Counted from the first letter of the stretch, positions 47,501-59,884 are shown. The stretch is 64,000 nt of DNA from Panulirus ornatus (GCF_036320965.1 NC_092262.1:5027087-5091086); one strand, 5' to 3'. Notes: a model not told the origin generated them from the letters alone. Numbers and translations: made by a program.

Positions 47501-50445
47501 GACGGTAAGGTCAGGAGGACGGTAAGGTCAGGAGGACGGTAAGGTCAGGAGGACGGTAAGGTCAGGAGGACGGTAAGGTCAGGAGGAGGGTAAGGTTAGG
47601 AGGAGGGTAAGGTCAGGAGGACGGTAAGGTCAGGAGGACGGTAAGGTCAGGAGGACGGTAAGGTCAGGAGGACGGTAAGGTCAGGAGGACGGTAAGGTCA
47701 GGAGGACGGTAAGGTCAGGAGGACGGTAAGGTCAGGAGGACGGTAAGGTCAGGAGGAGGGTAAGGTCAGGAGGAGGGTAAGGTCAGGAGGACGGTAAGGT
47801 CAGGAGGACGGTAAGGTCAGGAGGACGGTAAGGTCAGGAGGAGGGTAAGGTTAGGAGGAGGGTAAGGTCAGGAGGAGGGTAAGGTTAGGAGGAGGGTAAG
47901 GTCAGGAGGACGGTAAGGTCAGGAGGACGGTAAGGTCAGGAGGACGGTAAGGTCAGGAGGACGGTAAGGTCAGGAGGACGGTAAGGTCAGGAGGACGGTA
48001 AGGTCAGGAGGACGGTAAGGTCAGGAGGACGGTAAGGTCAGGAGGACGGTAAGGTCAGGAGGAGGGTAAGGTCAGGAGGACGGTAAGGTCAGGAGGACGG
48101 TAAGGTCAGGAGGACGGTAAGGTCAGGAGGACGGTAAGGTCAGGAGGACGGTAAGGTCAGGAGGACGGTAAGGTCAGGAGGACGGTAAGGTCAGGAGGAC
48201 GGTAAGGTCAGGAGGAGGGTAAGGTTAGGAGGAGGGTAAGGTTAGGAGGAGGGTAAGGTTAGGAGGAGGGTAAGGTCAGGAGGACGGTAAGGTCAGGAGG
48301 ACGGTAAGGTCAGGAGGACGGTAAGGTCAGGAGGACGGTAAGGTCAGGAGGAGGGTAAGGTTAGGAGGAGGGTAAGGGCCTGGCTAAGGTCAGGAGGAGG
48401 GTAAGGTCAGGAGGAGGGTAAGGTCAGGAGGACGGTAAGGTCAGGAGGACGGTAAGGTCAGGAGGAGGGTAAGGTTAGGAGGAGGGTAAGGGCCTGGCTA
48501 AGGTCAGGAGGAGGGTAAGGTCAGGAGGACGGTAAGGTCAGGAGGACGGTAAGGTCAGGAGGAGGGTAAGGTCAGGAGGACGGTAAGGTCAGGAGGACGG
48601 TAAGGTCAGGAGGAGGGTAAGGTCAGGAGGACGGTAAGGTCAGGAGGACGGTAAGGTCAGGAGGACGGTAAGGTCAGGAGGACGGTAAGGTCAGGAGGAC
48701 GGTAAGGTCAGGAGGAGGGTAAGGTTAGGAGGAGGGTAAGGTTAGGAGGAGGGTAAGGTCAGGAGGACGGTAAGGTCAGGAGGACGGTAAGGTCAGGAGG
48801 ACGGTAAGGTCAGGAGGACGGTAAGGTCAGGAGGACGGTAAGGTCAGGAGGACGGTAAGGTCAGGAGGACGGTAAGGTCAGGAGGACGGTAAGGTCAGGA
48901 GGAGGGTAAGGTCAGGAGGACGGTAAGGTCAGGAGGAGGGTAAGGTCAGGAGGACGGTAAGGTCAGGAGGACGGTAAGGTCAGGAGGACGGTAAGGTCAG
49001 GAGGACGGTAAGGTCAGGAGGAGGGTAAGGTCAGGAGGAGGGTAAGGTCAGGAGGAGGGTAAGGTCAGGAGGACGGTAAGGTCAGGAGGACGGTAAGGTC
49101 AGGAGGAGGGTAAGGTCAGGAGGACGGTAAGGTCAGGAGGACGGTAAGGTCAGGAGGACGGTAAGGTCAGGAGGACGGTAAGGTCAGGAGGACGGTAAGG
49201 TCAGGAGGACGGTAAGGTCAGGAGGACGGTAAGGTCAGGAGGACGGTAAGGTCAGGAGGAGGGTAAGGTTAGGAGGAGGGTAAGGTCAGGAGGACGGTAA
49301 GGTCAGGAGGAGGGTAAGGTCAGGAGGAGGGTAAGGTTAGGAGGAGGGTAAGGTCAGGAGGACGGTAAGGTCAGGAGGAGGGTAAGGTTAGGAGGAGGGT
49401 AAGGTCAGGAGGACGGTAAGGTCAGGAGGAGGGTAAGGTTAGGAGGAGGGTAAGGTCAGGAGGACGGTAAGGTCAGGAGGACGGTAAGGTCAGGAGGACG
49501 GTAAGGTCAGGAGGACGGTAAGGTCAGGAGGACGGTAAGGTCAGGAGGACGGTAAGGTCAGGAGGACGGTAAGGTCAGGAGGACGGTAAGGTCAGGAGGA
49601 CGGTAAGGTCAGGAGGACGGTAAGGTCAGGAGGACGGTAAGGTCAGGAGGACGGTAAGGTCAGGAGGACGGTAAGGTCAGGAGGACGGTAAGGTCAGGAG
49701 GACGGTAAGGTCAGGAGGACGGTAAGGTCAGGAGGACGGTAAGGTCAGGAGGACGGTAAGGTCAGGAGGACGGTAAGGTCAGGAGGACGGTAAGGTCAGG
49801 AGGACGGTAAGGTCAGGAGGACGGTAAGGTCAGGAGGACGGTAAGGTCAGGAGGACGGTAAGGTCAGGAGGACGGTAAGGTCAGGAGGACGGTAAGGTCA
49901 GGAGGACGGTAAGGTCAGGAGGACGGTAAGGTCAGGAGGACGGTAAGGTCAGGAGGACGGTAAGGTCAGGAGGACGGTAAGGTCAGGAGGACGGTAAGGT
50001 CAGGAGGACGGTAAGGTCAGGAGGACGGTAAGGTCAGGAGGACGGTAAGGTCAGGAGGACGGTAAGGTCAGGAGGACGGTAAGGTCAGGAGGACGGTAAG
50101 GTCAGGAGGAGGGTAAGGTTAGGAGGAGGGTAAGGTTAGGAGGAGGGTAAGGTCAGGAGGACGGTAAGGTCAGGAGGACGGTAAGGTCAGGAGGAGGGTA
50201 AGGTCAGGAGGACGGTAAGGTCAGGAGGACGGTAAGGTCAGGAGGACGGTAAGGTCAGGAGGAGGGTAAGGTCAGGAGGACGGTAAGGTCAGGAGGACGG
50301 TAAGGTCAGGAGGACGGTAAGGTCAGGAGGACGGTAAGGTCAGGAGGACGGTAAGGTCAGGAGGACGGTAAGGTCAGGAGGACGGTAAGGTCAGGAGGAC
50401 GGTAAGGTCAGGAGGAGGGTAAGGTCAGGAGGACGGTAAGGTCAG
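44600..50445. repeat. 17-bp G-rich minisatellite, roughly 340 copies
   Basis: Unit GGTAAGGTCAGGAGGAC and variants ending GAG or with TTAGG in place of TCAGG. A longer variant has a 12-bp insertion, GCCTGGCTAAGG, after GGTAAGG. No other sequence interrupts about 5.8 kb. The insertion variant is scattered through the left half and last seen near 48490. From about 49450 to 50105 the GGAC type runs nearly uninterrupted. Each plus-strand unit contains GG-TAA-GG-TCA-GG-A-GG and a GGTAAG donor-like word. Confidence 0.97.
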
Positions 50446-51998
50446 CGGAACCACCAGCCTCCCCCGGAACAGACCAGGATGATCAGCAGCAGGAGCAACC
50501 TGTGGCCAGGCCAGCACAGCGGGTGGGGTTGGGAAGGACATATCAACATTAATCTTAGCCATCAGGACGGCCAGCTGGCCAGGTTGGTGACTGGCCGGCT
50601 GGCCCAGTAGATAGGCTGGCGAAGGGCCAAGTGACTAGTACAAGAGGTACTTGGTCAGCCACCAACGCTGGCCACCAGAGTGACCTGTGCCACATAGACG
50701 ATGATAAGGGAACGAGTGGACGACACATCACGCGTCCTCATTACTTTCACCAGATTATCAACAATAAGACATTACACTAACATACTAATGTCTACTGTAG
50801 TGAAGCTTACAATGAAATATAATATTACTGACGTGTTTTACAAGTGTTATGGATAGAGGTTATGATGATTGTAGTGACTGGTCGGGTTCTTAGGAGCATA
50901 AACAACATGAGACCATTGACTGCTTATGGTTGTGCTGGAGATTACTAAGACGAAGATTAACGTGTGTGTTGACATGTCATTACTCAACACATGACTGAAC
51001 AACAAATACTTATAAATATTTTATATCATCAAGAAAAAACAGAATTATTGTAGTCGTGAACTGAAAGTGAAGTGTAGTATGTATGTGGTCAACGTTGTCA
51101 TGGTTACATTCACCTATATTCATTGGTAAATCATTACGTATGTTTACACACCTATTATAAATCATTACATATATTAACAAACTTATTAATGAAAAAGATA
51201 TTTGCCTCATTTGAAGTATACTGGATATGCACGAGTTTATAGCCATTACTCCGGACTGATACACACAATGTATGGACGATAAGCAAACTGATCACCAAGT
51301 TTCTGGCAGGCAGGAGGTTATCTGTGCTCTACTGACACACTGCTGGTCCTGTGCAACTTATCCGATAAGGAATGACTCGTTGAAAAGCGTTATCAAGAGA
51401 TGAACTTGTTTCGTTATTGTGAGATAAAATGTTTCAAGGTCAGACACATCAGTTGCTTCTAATGCTGAAAAGTAGATGTCATTACACACACAGAGAGAAG
51501 GAAACTCACCAGAAGTACCACAGTTGGTAGAAGGAAAACCCAGGAGAGACACAGCAGCCCAGCGCGCAGCAGTATTGATGATGGCTACAACTGTGGGAAA
51601 ATAAACTGTTGACTGAGTCTCACCCTCACCACAACCCACACCACCACACCTGCACACTACAACCCCCACCACCACCACCACACCTGCACAACACAACCCA
51701 CACCACCACCACCACACCTGCACAATACAACCCACACCACCACCACCACCACACCTGCACAACACAACCCACACCACCACCACCATACCTGCACAACACA
51801 ACCCCCACCACCACCACCACACCTGCACAACACAACCCCCACCACCACCACCACACCTGCACAACACAACCCCCACTAACACCACACCTGCACAACACAA
51901 CCCACACCACCACCACACCTGCACAATACAATCTCATAACCACAACCTACCACAGTACATACCTACACCCACCCTTCCACTAGCAACCCCCCTCCCCT

Positions 51999-52042
<44 letters not shown>

Positions 52043-52266
52043 CCAACATGGAGACAATCAACATACATACAGCCGTTAATACAAAAGTAATAAACAAAGT
52101 TAACACTAAAGATAAAAACTGACGTCAAGTAAGTTCACATGTGGGTATATCTCCAGCTCTGCTTCTACAACATGATGGACGGGAGTAAGAGAACATCAAC
52201 TCACATGTAGTGTCGACGAATGCCATCATACGTCTCCCAGGTACAGAATCGTAGACGTCGCTGTAG
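50442..52266 (-). CDS. WBP1/VOPP1-family membrane protein, partial and cut short at the C-terminus
   Basis: Three minus-strand exons: 52205-52266, 51510-51590 and 50442-50499. All have good acceptors (TTGTTCTCAG, TTTCCCACAG, CTGGCCACAG), donors GTGAGT for the first two, and joining phases. Joined, they read FCTWETYDGIRRHY, then ICSHHQYCCALGCCV, then SPGFSFYQLWYFW, then a hydrophobic membrane helix LLLLLIILVC and SGGGWWFR. The Cys-Tyr/Trp-Glu start, CC-x3-CC core, and QLWYFW just before the helix are the signature of WBP1/VOPP1 proteins. These are single-pass endolysosomal/Golgi proteins whose cytosolic tail carries PPxY motifs for WW-domain ligases. Here the tail is absent: TGA at 50442-50444 is formed by the first unit of the 17-bp minisatellite. 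The signal-peptide exon was not found upstream. Confidence 0.8.
51640..51930. repeat. ~31-bp ACC-rich tandem array in a VOPP1-like intron
   Basis: About nine copies built on CACCACACCTGCACAACACAA with variable CAC runs. Confidence 0.88.
51999..52039. repeat. (CA)n microsatellite
   Basis: About 20 CA units in the same intron. Confidence 0.95.
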
Positions 52267-53530
52267 CTGAGAACAAGAAGGAAAGACCACGTTAGTGTAT
52301 GTCTCAGGTACTGACTACAACATAGGGTCTGTGAGAGGAGGTTGGGGTGCATCGTCCCTGAGCATGGGGGTCCAAAAGATGGCCCGGGGATTTCCTAGAA
52401 TCTCATAAAATGTTTGCATATATTGAAGATTAGCATTACATCCCTCTCTCATCACCCATTCCCGTTTTGGCCTTACAGCTCATGGCATAAAACCGTAGTG
52501 GATAAAAACAGAATGATTAATGGAGAAGGAAGGACGCCCGCAAGAACCTTGTACCACTTGAAGACAGAGACATTAACAACGTTAGTTCACGCCGTCTTGC
52601 TGGCCAGTCATGACGTCGTGAACAACGCGTGGTGACACTGGTACATCCGAACCTATATGTGTCAACCATAGCCCAAGCTTGCTTGATAGATAGACAGACA
52701 GATAGATAGATCTCCCATACTCACGACATTAAAACTTATTCATCTGTTGACGTACACGCACCATAGAGACAGCACCACCTAGTGATGCCAACTGCTACAC
52801 TGAACCAGTTTGTGTGTGCTGCAGGGGACAACACAGAAGGAGTTTCTGAGACTGCTGGAAAGTTTGAGTTAGACAGGTGCTGGGACAGGGACGGGGCGCT
52901 TAGACAGGTGCTTAGAAGGATCTTAGATGAAGAAACTTAAAAGCAAGAAAACATTTCGTAAGCTCTTCAACAGAGGTGATATACCAAGAGAGGTTGGGGG
53001 AGGGGAGGTTATCTTGGTGGACTGGAACAAACGACACACGTGAGAGAAGTCTTCTGGAAAGAGGTTGTGGTCACCAGTCGCCCGTTGCACGTCTTTTTTT
53101 TTCTTGATGTGTGTGAGTCAGAAGGAATGGACTCGAACCAGAGAATGTCTGCGGATTAGGCCAGAGTAACAGATGCAGAAGCCAGGGAAGATCGCATCAA
53201 CTAATTGGGGAAGGTAAACAAGCACCAGAATTGGTATGATGGACAGTTGATGACATGTCACCCAATCAAGATGAAAAGACATGATGATGGACGCCAGTAA
53301 GAACATGTCTTGCATGAATATCATCATGTATCACATAATACATAATACATCGTCCCTGAACTTCTGCGCGAATCATATCTGAAGAACAGCAATGGAGACA
53401 AACTCGACGGCAGATATTATGATCTAAAGAAAACGATTATATCCAGAGGCTTGTCCACAGCCCAGTATTGGTCAGTCCAGAACACGAGTATGATTGTCAA
53501 GTTTGGTGACAGCAATTAAGATGATACACG
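52267..53530. other. No gene recognised
   Basis: Upstream side of the VOPP1-like gene. A signal-peptide exon would be expected here or further right; none is convincing. Confidence 0.5.
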
Positions 53531-53534
53531 AAGA

Positions 53535-53765
53535 GCTAACAGAGAAGGTCCAGAGGAGGATAATGATAGTGCTACAACTAACAAAGCTGAGTCACTGGGG
53601 AAAGTTACAAAGGACTTTAATTTGCGCACCATAGAAGAGAGAAGAGTAAGGGGAGACATATACCAGGTTGATGACTTCAGTAGAGAACAGTTCTTCATAA
53701 GGAGAAGGATAGAACAACCAGAGAACATAACATGAGGTCAAGCTAAAACCTTGCTTGAAACGATT
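53535..53765 (+). mobile_element. Degenerate CR1-like LINE C-terminal fragment
   Basis: Plus-strand reading with shifts gives EKVQRRIMIVLQLTKLSHWGK and then RREE-type and GD(I)YQV-like words, the conserved end of CR1/L2-type reverse transcriptases. Related remains are at 55680-56120 and 60240-60530. Confidence 0.55.
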
Positions 53766-54037
53766 AATGAACAAGGATTTGTAGCAGAAGTGTGGCGGCT
53801 GAATGTAATAATCTTAGTCATGAGACTGTGAATGTGGACAACACATAGAGGTTTAAAATGTTGTATGATCGTAGAAAATGTTCTACAGATGGAATGCTAC
53901 CAGTGTGAGGCTCCCTCCAGTACAGTACAGTAGGGAGGTAATCATACTGACCTTAGTGACGTCCATGTGAAGGAAGTGGAATGTTGTGATGGTGACGTCA
54001 CAAACCTCTACCACTGAACATGCTATCACTTCACTAG

Positions 54038-54068
<31 letters not shown>
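54038..54068. repeat. (GTT)n microsatellite
   Basis: About 10 GTT units. Confidence 0.9.
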
Positions 54069-54910
54069 CTGGCCTTGACATCGGTTTGTCAAATGATATC
54101 ACAGTCTCTGTTGCTTGTCATATCTCCTCCATGACAAAATCTGGCCACTTGGTTCAGGTTTCAATCTTGTTTATTTAATCCTATTCGTGCGGGCCATAAT
54201 TTTACTAGAGGGTAGTGACTTTTTCGTACGTGTACCTTTTCTGTGAAAAATGGTTTCTACATCGCTTTCTTGTCTCTACCTGACTATATGAGGAAAGGGA
54301 AGGGATGGCCACAAGCCAACGCTGAGGAGTGAATTACACGTGTAGTCACCTCAGGACGAGTCTTGAGTCTGCTGCTGAGTCGATTTCCCCTCGTGTGTAA
54401 ATGTCAACTGAAGGTGGGAATCCATCCATGCTCACCTGCCAGACGTATGACACGTTGGTCCTACAACTAACTCATGGGTTATAAACTTAGAGTAGCAGTA
54501 TAGTGGGCCTGAAATGGATGTTAAGAATGACTGAAGATGTTGTGGAACATGTCGTCATGAGGAATGATACTATATATATAGATATAGATTATGTACGTAG
54601 AGGATATTCATCATGTACACCCCAAAAGTCACGCCATGCACAGCAAGTCCCAAGGACACCAGAAGTGGAGGAGGTAAAGTGTAGCACACTTGATCACCCG
54701 AGTGTTGCCCAGTCATCACAACTCAGCATATACACAGCAGCCTCCTTGATGTTTCGGCTAGCATTACTGACCATGAGTCACCACGGGCCTGCCTGCTTGT
54801 GCTCGGACCCGACTGAGTTCGATTTTTGGGTGTAGCAGTCGTCCTACACCCGACCTAGCTGTTCATCCTCCCCTCGGCCTGGTTGATAACTAGGTACCTG
54901 GCTTAGCTGG

Positions 54911-54983
54911 TGTGTGTGTGTGTGTGTGTATGTGTGTGTGTGTGTGTGTGTGTACCTGGCTTAGCTGGTGTGTGTGTGTGTGT

Positions 54984-55024
<41 letters not shown>
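54911..55024. repeat. Duplicated (GT)n microsatellite
   Basis: Two GT tracts separated by ACCTGGCTTAGCTGG, itself duplicated just before the first tract. A (CA)n lies at 55122-55155. Confidence 0.9.
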
Positions 55025-55026
<2 letters not shown>

Positions 55027-55118
55027 AGAATATTTATGTTCACATAGAAACGTGGGAATAAAGAGATGGGTCTTGTATATACCAGGCTACGAGACGATAC
55101 GAGTGTAAAACTCTCCCC

Positions 55119-55157
<39 letters not shown>

Positions 55158-55679
55158 GAGTGAAACCAGCGGGAAGACTAGGTATTAACATGGTGGTGTT
55201 AGTGAGTCTTGGAGACTCCAGTCTTTAGTGTAGCCTGGAACATTTGCCATACTGACATGTCGGTGATCACACTTGGAACCTAGAGTGAGAGGGACTCACG
55301 CACCATGATCATTAAATCTTAATTTGACACTTACGAACACGAATACTGAGACTATCATATATACATGAAGTGATCATACAATGATTGTTTGACTATGAAG
55401 TCAATGAAATCATCAGAAAAGCAAAGATGAGACACGACATAAAGAGGAGATATCATCATACAAACTACACAAACAACATCAACTTTTTATGATGATACAG
55501 ACTGGGAATGAAGAGTTCAGGAACGAGGGCAGTGTAGTTGCTGGTTCTGTGAAATTTACAGCGGAGTAGAAAAAAAGCAAAGGAGCTTTGAAATGTGCCA
55601 AGGGTATAATATTGACGGCATTCCAGCCAGCCAGCATTTTCAAGGTTTAAAAAAGAAAAGAACAAGCAGAGCGTAGAAT

Positions 55680-56120
55680 AAGAAAGGAAGTTGATGTAGA
55701 GGATGATGTAAGGAAATGTAAGGAACTGAATAACAAGTTCAGAAGTGTTTTAGCAGCGGAAGACAATATACCTCCAACACCAATATGAAGACTGGGGAGG
55801 AGGCCTTAAAAATCATCTACTTATCTCAGAAAATTGAAAGTTCTTGATCCATAAAAGATTCATGATGAAATATCACCATATCCGCCGATGTGTACAGATA
55901 CAATAGACAAACCGCTTGAAGTACTGTTCAAGATATACTTGAAGAGAGGCAAAGTGCCAAATGAATGGAAAAGATCGTGTGTCATAACTGTACATGAGTT
56001 AGGAGACCGGGACTAGGCGCTGACCTACACACCGGTCTTATTAACGAGTGTGATGTGTACGATTCTGGAAGAGATTATCTTTAAGCAATTGTATGACTTT
56101 CTACAGAAGAGATATTACCT
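55680..56120 (+). mobile_element. Degenerate CR1-like LINE fragment
   Basis: Plus-strand words in LINE order: NNKFRSVLAAEDNIPPTP near 55730, KPLEVLFKIYLKRGKVPNEW near 55910, then CVITV and a degraded NYRPVSLTS block near 56030. Several stops. It lies in the same orientation as the fragments at 53535 and 60240. Confidence 0.7.
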
Positions 56121-56624
56121 GCGTAGAAATAGCATGGATGAAGAATTTGGAGCTGCAGTTGCTTCAGTAAATGACTGAACGTTGTTTTAATAGTTGATAA
56201 CATCAAATAAGCTCAGCATGTTTTGTATTTGTAAGTTCGTACATCTCACATTTGGTTGGTGCCACTACGAGGTAGTCTGTATCTGATACTCAGAGCAGGA
56301 AAAGTATTTTAGCCCCACAAGAGAATGCTTCATTTCAAATAGTTACCGTTCAAATAGTTTTGTTTTTGTGTTTTCTTTGAGAGAAATGAATTGTCGTTTT
56401 CTTTTATAAATACCACAGCAAACCTGTGGCTTAGATTGGTCATGTTGTACATCTCCAGTGTTGCTTGACTACATATCTGGCCAAGTATTGAAAATCAAAT
56501 ATTGGTATGTATGCAGTAGAAGTTACTTAATGACTGGAAGAAGGTATCAAGCTTTAGTTTAGTTGTGCCTCAGAAATAACACCTGGGCTTTGATGAAGAA
56601 CATATCAATGAGATCTTTCATGCT

Positions 56625-56960
56625 TTCATGCTATTCGTCATTTCCCACGTTAGTGAGGTAGCATTAAGAACAGAGGACTGGGTCTCTGAGGGAATATCCT
56701 CATCTGGCCCCCTTCTCTGTTCCTTCTTTTGGAAAAATAAAAAAAGAGGGGAGGATTTCCAGCCCCCCGCTCCCTCCCCTTTTAGTCGCCTACTACGACA
56801 CGCAGGGAATACGTGGCAAGTATTCTCCTCACTCACTCATTCTTTTTGTATGTCCAAACCATTTCAGCACACCCTCTTCAGTTTTCTTAACCACACTCTT
56901 GTTATTGCCACACTTTTACCTTTTATTACGTACGATATTAAACCACCTCACACCACATAA
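56625..56960 (-). mobile_element. Short LINE derivative joined to an RT C-terminal fragment
   Basis: 56625-56822 is a minus-strand copy of the short derivative. It is followed at 56825-56960 by a minus-strand fragment of the RT C-terminal region (VWFDQ/VREM region, diverged). This is the only copy of this family seen right of 26 kb. Confidence 0.75.
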
Positions 56961-57715
56961 TGGTAGCCACCTGTACATGTCTTCTGTACACTCATTTCTT
57001 GCCTTCCACCACACACTACTACTTTGATAGCTACCAGTTAATGTCCTCAGTGTACTCAAGATTGACTACCTCACATTGATGGTTGCCTTGTTTCTTCTCG
57101 CAAACCTAGAACAGTAGATCTACCATCTCACACTTATGGTTGCCTTGTTTCTTCTCTTAAGATTAGAACATAAAGTAGAGAGTCAGCATGCTACAAAAGA
57201 AGGAAGTGGGAACTGAGAACATCTGAAAGCTAAAGGTTGTCACAATAGTTTATGTTTGTTTAAAACGATACTTTATTGTTTTTTATTTCATAGAGTGTTT
57301 GTTTGTAGTAAACTACCAACACTGGAGGACTTTCTAGGATCCCTTAGGATGGGATATCATCTACCACTTATGGTTGGCAGTGTGGATGATGGAATATTCT
57401 TTCTCTTTCAGACAACATTCTGACCTTGTAAACTTTTGCTGGATTCTCATTGGTCAACACACAAAATACAAATTTAGTATGTCCTCAGCCTTAGTATTTC
57501 CTCAAGGGGTCAACTTATAATTTTTCATTTACTTCTGTAAGACATTTACAATGATGGTAGTGGATATAAATATAAAGTATTTTTTGATTGTTTTATTACA
57601 AGATGAAAAGCATTTTGATGTAAAGATAATGTAGAGTTACCATTATGATGTATGTTCACATTTGACGAAAATGTTGGTTGGGGCACTGCCTACTTAGTCA
57701 TATTGCATGTGAGTC
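56961..57715. other. No gene recognised
   Basis: AT-rich sequence with TTTATT at 57592-57597, a possible distal poly(A) signal (AATAAA) for the minus-strand gene at 58245-59868. Confidence 0.4.
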
Positions 57716-57724
57716 TTCCTCTCA

Positions 57725-58150
57725 GAGTACATGTGGAGCTGAGCAGGTCTGGTGCATGTGGAGCTGATCATGTCAACTACATGTGGAGCTGACTAAGTCA
57801 GGTGCATGTGGAGCTGACCATATCAGGTGTATGTTGAGCTGACCAAGTCAGGTGCATAGGAAGGTGACCAGGTCAGTTGCATGAAGATCTGACCAGGTCA
57901 GATACATGTGAAATGGACCAGGTCAGATACAAGTGTAGCTCACCTGTCAAACATAACCAGGTCAGATACAAGTGTAGCTCACCAGTCTAACATGACCTGG
58001 TCAGATACAAGTGTAGCTCACCTGTCAAACATAACCAGGTCAGATACAAGTGTGGCTTACCTGTCAAACCTAACCAGGTCAGATACAAGTGTAGCTCACC
58101 AGTTTAACATGACCTGGTCAGATACAAGTGTAGCTCACCAGTCTAGTACA
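57725..58150. repeat. Two adjoining tandem arrays, ~28 bp and 39 bp
   Basis: 57725-57910 holds about six copies based on GCATGTGGAGCTGACCAAGT. 57915-58145 holds six copies based on CAGGTCAGATACAAGTGTAG plus CTCACCTGTCAAACATAAC. The units share GACCAGGTCAG, so one array may derive from the other. Confidence 0.85.
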
Positions 58151-58244
58151 TGTGGAGCTCACGAATTCAGAGTAAAGTGGTCAAGACGCATGGGAGTTGA
58201 TAGGCACAATACACCTGGTGATGTAATGATTGTCTGTTCTAGTG

Positions 58245-59868
58245 TTAGTCAACAAGATGTACTCTCTCACTCTGGCCAGAAGTGGATGTTTGGTCCTCCT
58301 GGTCAGCATGAGTCAGGTTCTCCTGATTCTGGTCGTTGTCATCGATAAGATCAAACCCACATCCCCATGCCTGGTGCAGGAGGCCGCTCAGCTGGGCGTT
58401 GCTCAGTGGACATTTAGAAAAGTTCTTGTCACACGTGGTGGTGTCTCGGGTCCTGCTACCAATGTCTGTGGCGTAGATGAAGGGAGCGTTGTAAGACGTT
58501 AGCGTTTCGTTCCCACGGGCAAACATGTCCACCAGTATGTCCTCCTCCAGAGTGCGGGTTCCTTCCTCCATGGTCTGTAGGTGACAGAGCATTTTGAGGA
58601 TGCAGCCATTAGGGTCGAGCTCACCCACTGCAGACAACAGCAAATTCTCTCCGTCAACAGGAGCGCTGTGGACAGCCCGCCCATAACGCTTCCGTATCCG
58701 GAAACGGTAACCACGACCGTGATATCTTCCGTAACCGCGACGCCTGCTAGCACTGAATAGGAAGGCGCCCTTCAGGGCAGCCAAACCCCCAAGGGCCAGA
58801 GCACCAGCCAGGAGCAAGGTAGCCTCAACAGCTGCCACCCATGATATCACCAGCAACGCCAATACCACACTGGAACTGCGCATCTGTGGAGGAAATTTTC
58901 ATTTTAGAAAGTAATAAATGAGGGAGAAAGTCTGTCAGACTGTGCTATTACTCGTACCAGGTCAGTATAACATCCCACTTAGGGTCAGGATGTGTGAATA
59001 CAATTGTTAATGATGGATTACCTATTGTCATTACCGTGAGTCTCATGAGAAGATATTTTCCTGCAGTGAATTAATTTTACATCCCAGGATCTTTGAAATA
59101 AGACACAGGCTATGGCCAGCATTATGACCCACAGCCATACCCTTGATCTTTCTCTTACACATCTTAGGCCACTATGGACTAGCTTTCGCTCACACTAGGT
59201 CCCCTGTGAGGTGTCTGCCACCCACCCTGGACCATGCATGAGCTGCCTGACATCTATCTTGGACCCCACACACATTGCATGCCACCCGTCCTGGACCCTC
59301 CACGATGTCTACTACCCTGAGCTGTTTCCCACCTTACCCCGCACAAGCTGCTGGCCATCCTGGGCCCTGCATGAGCTGTGTACCTCAGACCCACAGGAAC
59401 TGTGTGCCACCCTGAGCCCTACATGAGTTTTCTGCCACTCTGCACTCCAAACCTGCTGTCTGCAAGCCAGGACCCTACACAAGATATCTGCCATCCTGTG
59501 TCCCACATGATATTGTCCGCCACACTGGGTTGCACACAAGTTGTCTACGGAAGGAAGTATGATGAAACACCTTGTTAGGGGGAAGGGGATGATTGCATGA
59601 TGGAGAACCTTGTTACATGAATATCTAACATTAACTTATTCTTGTTTAAAGTGGATGAGGAGGAAAGTAGAGGGAAAGTGTTGAGGATAGATGAATAGGA
59701 AGATAGAGGTGGCAGGAGCAGAGTTGGGGAAAGGTAGAGGGAGAGTATTAGGGATAAGGGTAGATGGAGAGTATAAGGGTTAGGTATAAGGTAGAAGGAG
59801 AATGTTAGGGTAGAGCCTTACCTTGGTGGATGATGATGTAGTTGTGCTGTAGCGACGTACTAACCGCT
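58245..59868 (-). CDS. Secreted DM4/12-like cysteine protein, two exons
   Basis: Minus strand. Noncoding exon 1 is 59822 to about 59861-59868 (donor CACCAAG|GTAAGG). Coding exon 2 is 58883 down to 58245, with its ATG directly after acceptor CCTCCACAG; 212 residues, TAA stop. Residues 1-21 are a signal peptide. 22-44 is a second hydrophobic Ala/Leu/Gly segment. 46-70 is an Arg/Gly/Tyr-rich basic stretch. The C-terminal half has NGCILKMLCHLQ, then DILVDMF, IYATDIGSR, and CDKNFSKCPLS. The C-x5-C helix, a Y/A-x-D-x-G block, and C-x4-F-x-x-C-P resemble the arthropod DM4/12 family, whose function is largely unknown. Family assignment is tentative; that this is a real gene is well supported by the promoter and splice sites. 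Confidence 0.75.
59210..59545. repeat. Degenerate ~40-bp repeat in the intron of the DM4/12-like gene
   Basis: About eight diverged copies based on CTGCCACCCTGGACCCTACA plus TGAGCTG-like words. Confidence 0.65.
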
Positions 59869-59884
59869 GAGGTCCGGTACACCT

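Noticed and set aside
44600..50445. CRISPR array or telomere
   Set aside because: Units are contiguous without spacers and the motif is not a known telomere repeat; the context is eukaryotic.
51358..51983. Long Gly/Val/Cys-rich minus-strand frame and Thr/His-rich plus-strand frame
   Set aside because: Generated by the ACC-rich array in an intron. The only real coding part here is the 81-nt exon 51510-51590, which is read in another frame.
53940..54092. Possible upstream exon of the VOPP1-like gene ending at AAG|GTCAGT near 53952
   Set aside because: No ATG-led signal peptide, the frame crosses a (GTT)n tract, and no acceptor or start site is convincing.
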